From the NCBI RefSeq assembly GCF_013403245.1, contig NZ_JACBNQ010000003.1, positions 124,001 through 188,000 on the forward strand: DNA of 64,000 nt, written 5' to 3'. The position numbers and the translations under genes are program-made. This DNA comes from Sedimentibacter hydroxybenzoicus DSM 7310 (GTDB lineage: Bacteria; Bacillota; Clostridia; Tissierellales; Sedimentibacteraceae). The notes below the pieces were generated by a model. The model searched no databases. It was not told where the DNA came from and saw nothing but the letters and a program-made list of their open reading frames with translations. Of this stretch, positions 60,741 to 64,000 are shown one piece after another; the stretch's first letter is position 1, and each line of letters starts with the position of its first letter.

Positions 60741-63700
60741 TTAGTTACTCAATGTCCCTGTAATAAATCTATACAGTATGGCAGCAATCTCTGCCCTAGT
60801 GGCATTGCCTTTCGGTGCTAATTCCTTATCTGTTCTTCCTGTAATCAGTCCGTTGGCATTAGCCCAGCTCATTGCTTCTGCAGCCCAGCTGCTTATATGT
60901 TCTTTATCATCATAAATACTTAAATCGGCTCTCAATTCCACATCATAATTTTTGTATTGACTGTAACGATACAATATTACCGCAACCTGCTCCCGGGTAA
61001 TATTATCATCGGAACCAAAGAACTGCCCGCCATATCCTGATACAATATTGTTTTCGTTAGCCCACAGCACAGCATCCTTGTACCAAGCTTCATTTAAATC
61101 AACAAATTGATTCTTGCCTTGAGGATTGGGAGTACCTGCCATACGCCATAGTACCGTAGCCAGCATACCTCGGGTCATAGTCAACTCAGGGCTGAAAATA
61201 TTGTTGCCTGTGCCTGCAAATAAGCTGTGTCCGTATACAAATGCAATTGGGTCTTCATACCAGCTGCCTTTATTCACATCCTCAAAATTCTCCTGGGGTT
61301 CCAGTCTGTATCCTATGCTGATAGTTTTATCCGGAATCAGGACTGTTCCTCCCCTTAAGGTCATTGTCAGTCCAGATGTAAAGGTAGAGGTACCGCTGCC
61401 GCTTTCCGGCAGTTTGATGCTTCCGTCGGCTAAAATAACAGTATCCTCCGGAACAGTAAGCACTGTGCCTCCTTGAAGCAGAATACTGCCTCCTCCGGGA
61501 AGTGTTATGGTGCCGTCCTCAGCTGTTACAGGTTCCTTTCCCACAGGTGTTTCAATTTGAAGCCCACCTATTGTAATTATATTGCCCGCAGGTGCGACTT
61601 TAATGTTGGTACCGCTTTTACCGCCACCATCATCGTCATCTTCACCTTCAGCTACATATATTATATCCATTATTCTTTCAGTCACATTGCCTGCACTATC
61701 TCTGGCAATCAGATGCATTTGCATCAACGGCAGATCCATGGTTCCTTCTATGGTAAATTCACCGTCTGTAACCTCAACATTTTCACCGTTAAATGTAAGA
61801 GTTGCTCCCTTTTCCACCATTCCGTTTATATTTATGGCTCCGTTTATTGCAGTTGTACTTCCTCCGTCAACATCTAAATATGGGGCTTTCGTATCAACCT
61901 CTATGGTAATAAGCTGTGAAGCCTGCTCTTCTCCAAAGCTTGTGTCAAATCTCAGATAATAGATGCCGTCCTCTTTAAAGTCATAGGTGAAAGAACCGCT
62001 CTTGCCGGTGATGGTTGCAACATTATTATCTTCTCCGTTTACCTTCCACACCTTTATTTCGCCCACATCTTTATCCGCTTCTACGTTTATTTTAGGATTA
62101 AGTTTATTAACCGCAAAAGCAGCCCTTGTTTCTCCCTCTGACGCAGTACCACCCTCCACTGTAATGGTGAACTCCGGAATAACCGGTTCGCTTATACTGA
62201 ATCCGACAATATTTGCCTCTCCGTAAACAGGAATATCATAGGAGGATGTTCTTAATTCACCCAGTGATACCGTATTATTTTTATAAGCTTTGACACTTAC
62301 ATTATAGTCTTTTCCAAACTCAAGACCTGCCTCTCCCGTTTCTCCGTTAATCATTAGAGATGCTGTACCCCCTTGGATTATGGTTTCGGTTTTCAGATTA
62401 CCATCCTCATCCTTTGCCACGTTTACAGAGGTCAGGGATTCTACAGGAACATTGTTTTCATCTAAAACGGCAACCATGTATCCGTCGGCTCCTTCAACCG
62501 CAGCCCAGCTTATTTTTATTGCGCCGCCGCCTATATATTCCGTGCTGACTGTTTGTGTCTTTGACGGTGCCATTTTATTTACATGCTCAAAGGAATCCGC
62601 ATCCATCAAATCCAAATTAATATCTCCGTCACTATCCTTTTCTAGTAAGGAAGCTCTGACAAAATAACTGCCTGTAGATAGATTTTCATTTAATGTATAT
62701 TTAAAGCTTCCGTCCCTTGCTTTAAGCTTTGTAACAGGGATTGTTACTTTATCACCCTTTTCTGTATAAACATCTTCTGTTTCATCTGTCATGCTCAGCA
62801 CCTGTACCATTTCACCGGTATCCATGCTGTGAAGCGTCAATTGTACAAAAAGATCATCAATTTTATCTTCACCGGCAGCATTTATGCTCCAGCTTATGGT
62901 CTTGCTCTCTGTATCCACCGATATGTCTGTAAATTCAGGTATTGGAAGTATTTCTATGACTTCACAAATTAATGCTCCCTCTGCCTCAAAGCTATAGTTT
63001 CCTGCTTCTGCAATAATATACGGAACGGAATACATTCCAAAGCCTTTATCCATATAAGTATCTGTTGTATTAAACCAATCCTCAGCTGACAAAGTTAATG
63101 TTTCGTAAACCTCTCCGTCCTTATAGATTGTAATGCTGGTGTATTTTTCATCTGCGGAAATTCCTGCCACATAGCCCTTTTCCATACCCGGAATTTCTGT
63201 ACGAAACGCTGCAGGCACGGCTCTTGCACCCTGCGTGTCCATGGACATCATTCTCATTTGAGGTGCCGGTTGGTAGCTTCCGATTTGTCTCATGTTTGTG
63301 GCTATAAACTTTTCACCGTTTTCCCCTTCTCCTAAAACCATTCCTTCCTGTGCCATAACGGCACTTCTTCTATTCCATGAAAATTTTCCGGTATTAAAGT
63401 TATATGCCACCGAAACAGAAGGCTCCCATGCGCCTAAATCCGCACCTAACTTTCCTGAAATTCTCTGCCTGTCGGCATACAGCTTACCATAGCCTGTAGC
63501 ATCAAAGAGCCATGGAAGAGTTGCCGACGCATCAGCATATCCCCAGAAAACAATCATTTTATCCAACTGACTCTTTACACTGTCATTGGGAAGCTGAAGC
63601 TTATTTCCACTGTCATATACCTGCTCCATGTATTCAATCATGGCACCTGATAAATATTCCCCTAAAAGCTCAAGGCCTAAGTCTACGGATGCCCTTAATA

Positions 63701-64000
63701 CCAAAGCATCTGATTTCAATCCAATACTACCCTTGTAATAGAAATATGCGTCAGGAGGCGTGTTCATATCTTTGCTGTCTCTCAGCCCCATAGCAATGCC
63801 CACATCCTCTATCGTTAAAAATTCAAGCACCTTCATTTCGTTTGCAATGGCCGAAAATTCCGATGGTCCCATGGTAATCGTAGCCTTTTGTACATCTACT
63901 ATAGAGCCGGTAACATCCTTAATAGCACCGGATAAGGTTAACTTAAACGGAGGAATATAATTAAACTGCTTATATGCACTTTTGCCGAGACCTTCAATCG
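60741..64000 (-). CDS. Large SLH-domain surface protein, 5' end outside window
   Basis: The frame is open to the right edge, so at least 1,086 residues and the true start lies beyond 64000. The visible part has a helical/beta N-terminal region, fibronectin- and Ig-like segments in the middle (for example TQTVSTEYIGGGAIKISW and INGMVEKGATLTFNGEN), an acidic linker (EGEDDDDGGGK), a beta-solenoid-like stretch (GGGSILLQGGTVLTVPEDT) and three C-terminal SLH repeats: FEDVNKGSWYEDPIAFVYGH, FVDLNEAWYKDAVLWANENN and ISSWAAEAMSWANANGLI. It is anchored to the cell wall polymer; the binding or enzymatic role is not evident. Confidence 0.88.
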   Translation of the reverse strand, partial: IEGLGKSAYKQFNYIPPFKLTLSGAIKDVTGSIVDVQKATITMGPSEFSAIANEMKVLEFLTIEDVGIAMGLRDSKDMNTPPDAYFYYKGSIGLKSDALVLRASVDLGLELLGEYLSGAMIEYMEQVYDSGNKLQLPNDSVKSQLDKMIVFWGYADASATLPWLFDATGYGKLYADRQRISGKLGADLGAWEPSVSVAYNFNTGKFSWNRRSAVMAQEGMVLGEGENGEKFIATNMRQIGSYQPAPQMRMMSMDTQGARAVPAAFRTEIPGMEKGYVAGISADEKYTSITIYKDGEVYETLTLSAEDWFNTTDTYMDKGFGMYSVPYIIAEAGNYSFEAEGALICEVIEILPIPEFTDISVDTESKTISWSINAAGEDKIDDLFVQLTLHSMDTGEMVQVLSMTDETEDVYTEKGDKVTIPVTKLKARDGSFKYTLNENLSTGSYFVRASLLEKDSDGDINLDLMDADSFEHVNKMAPSKTQTVSTEYIGGGAIKISWAAVEGADGYMVAVLDENNVPVESLTSVNVAKDEDGNLKTETIIQGGTASLMINGETGEAGLEFGKDYNVSVKAYKNNTVSLGELRTSSYDIPVYGEANIVGFSISEPVIPEFTITVEGGTASEGETRAAFAVNKLNPKINVEADKDVGEIKVWKVNGEDNNVATITGKSGSFTYDFKEDGIYYLRFDTSFGEEQASQLITIEVDTKAPYLDVDGGSTTAINGAININGMVEKGATLTFNGENVEVTDGEFTIEGTMDLPLMQMHLIARDSAGNVTERIMDIIYVAEGEDDDDGGGKSGTNIKVAPAGNIITIGGLQIETPVGKEPVTAEDGTITLPGGGSILLQGGTVLTVPEDTVILADGSIKLPESGSGTSTFTSGLTMTLRGGTVLIPDKTISIGYRLEPQENFEDVNKGSWYEDPIAFVYGHSLFAGTGNNIFSPELTMTRGMLATVLWRMAGTPNPQGKNQFVDLNEAWYKDAVLWANENNIVSGYGGQFFGSDDNITREQVAVILYRYSQYKNYDVELRADLSIYDDKEHISSWAAEAMSWANANGLITGRTDKELAPKGNATRAEIAAILYRFITGTLSN

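Noticed and set aside
1-64000. CRISPR arrays, rRNA and tRNA genes
   Set aside because: No regularly spaced repeats, no rRNA-like conserved segments and no cloverleaf with GGTTCGANTCC were noticed.

Overview
The window is AT-rich and almost all genes are on the minus strand. Gene order and content point to a low-GC Gram-positive anaerobe of the Clostridia/Tissierellia type. The clearest evidence is the conserved block M16 peptidase - dut - ylmC/ymxH - tepA - ftsK/spoIIIE - rimO - pgsA - recA - rny, together with T-box and TPP riboswitches, SLH-domain surface proteins and many AGGAGG ribosome binding sites with TTG or GTG starts. No rRNA, tRNA or CRISPR array was seen.

Layout. 1-2.4 kb: an ECF sigma/anti-sigma pair, a SLOG-fold protein and a divergent XRE regulator. 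2.5-4.9 kb: a thiM-thiE-thiD thiamine salvage operon behind a TPP riboswitch with a visible terminator. 5-11.6 kb: envelope and signalling genes (NodB deacetylase, WG-repeat/SLH protein, PstS-like binding protein, GGDEF protein, lipoprotein). 11.6-13.4 kb: a second sigma cluster with a degenerate sigma-like protein and a membrane protein resembling an anti-sigma factor. 13.5-26.1 kb: the conserved housekeeping block, including recA with a LexA-type box. 26.6-38.6 kb: two MutS-family ATPases without classical mismatch-repair partners, an MFS/ArsR pair and a self-regulated TetR operon carrying a PEP-synthase/rifampicin-phosphotransferase-like enzyme. The second MutS protein (MutS2-like, no Smr domain) sits behind a long leader with a tiny uORF, hairpins and an intrinsic terminator.

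38.7-51.4 kb looks like an accessory region. It has a KilA-N gene, a relic of a RhuM gene, a truncated YgjV gene, a frame-broken DUF1294/phosphoesterase, a DUF1905-C39 fusion, a compact RhuM - DUF6414-like - AAA+ operon, a dead YhcG/DUF1016 nuclease fragment, two Nudix genes, a short alanyl-tRNA synthetase behind a T-box, and a truncated KilA-N fragment. The RhuM operon promoter carries the same LexA-like box, at the same place relative to the -10, as recA. The RhuM relic keeps that promoter. This SOS-linked three-gene cassette is my best candidate for an undescribed system, probably mobile or defensive.

52.3-60 kb: a two-component system and a poly-gamma-glutamate locus. The locus holds a triple NlpC/P60 PgdS-like hydrolase and a gamma-PGA hydrolase-like protein on the plus strand, converging on pgsB-pgsC-small membrane protein-second gamma-PGA hydrolase-like protein on the minus strand. 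60.7-64 kb: a large SLH surface protein that runs off the window. All family names come from recognising motifs by eye; no searches were run.
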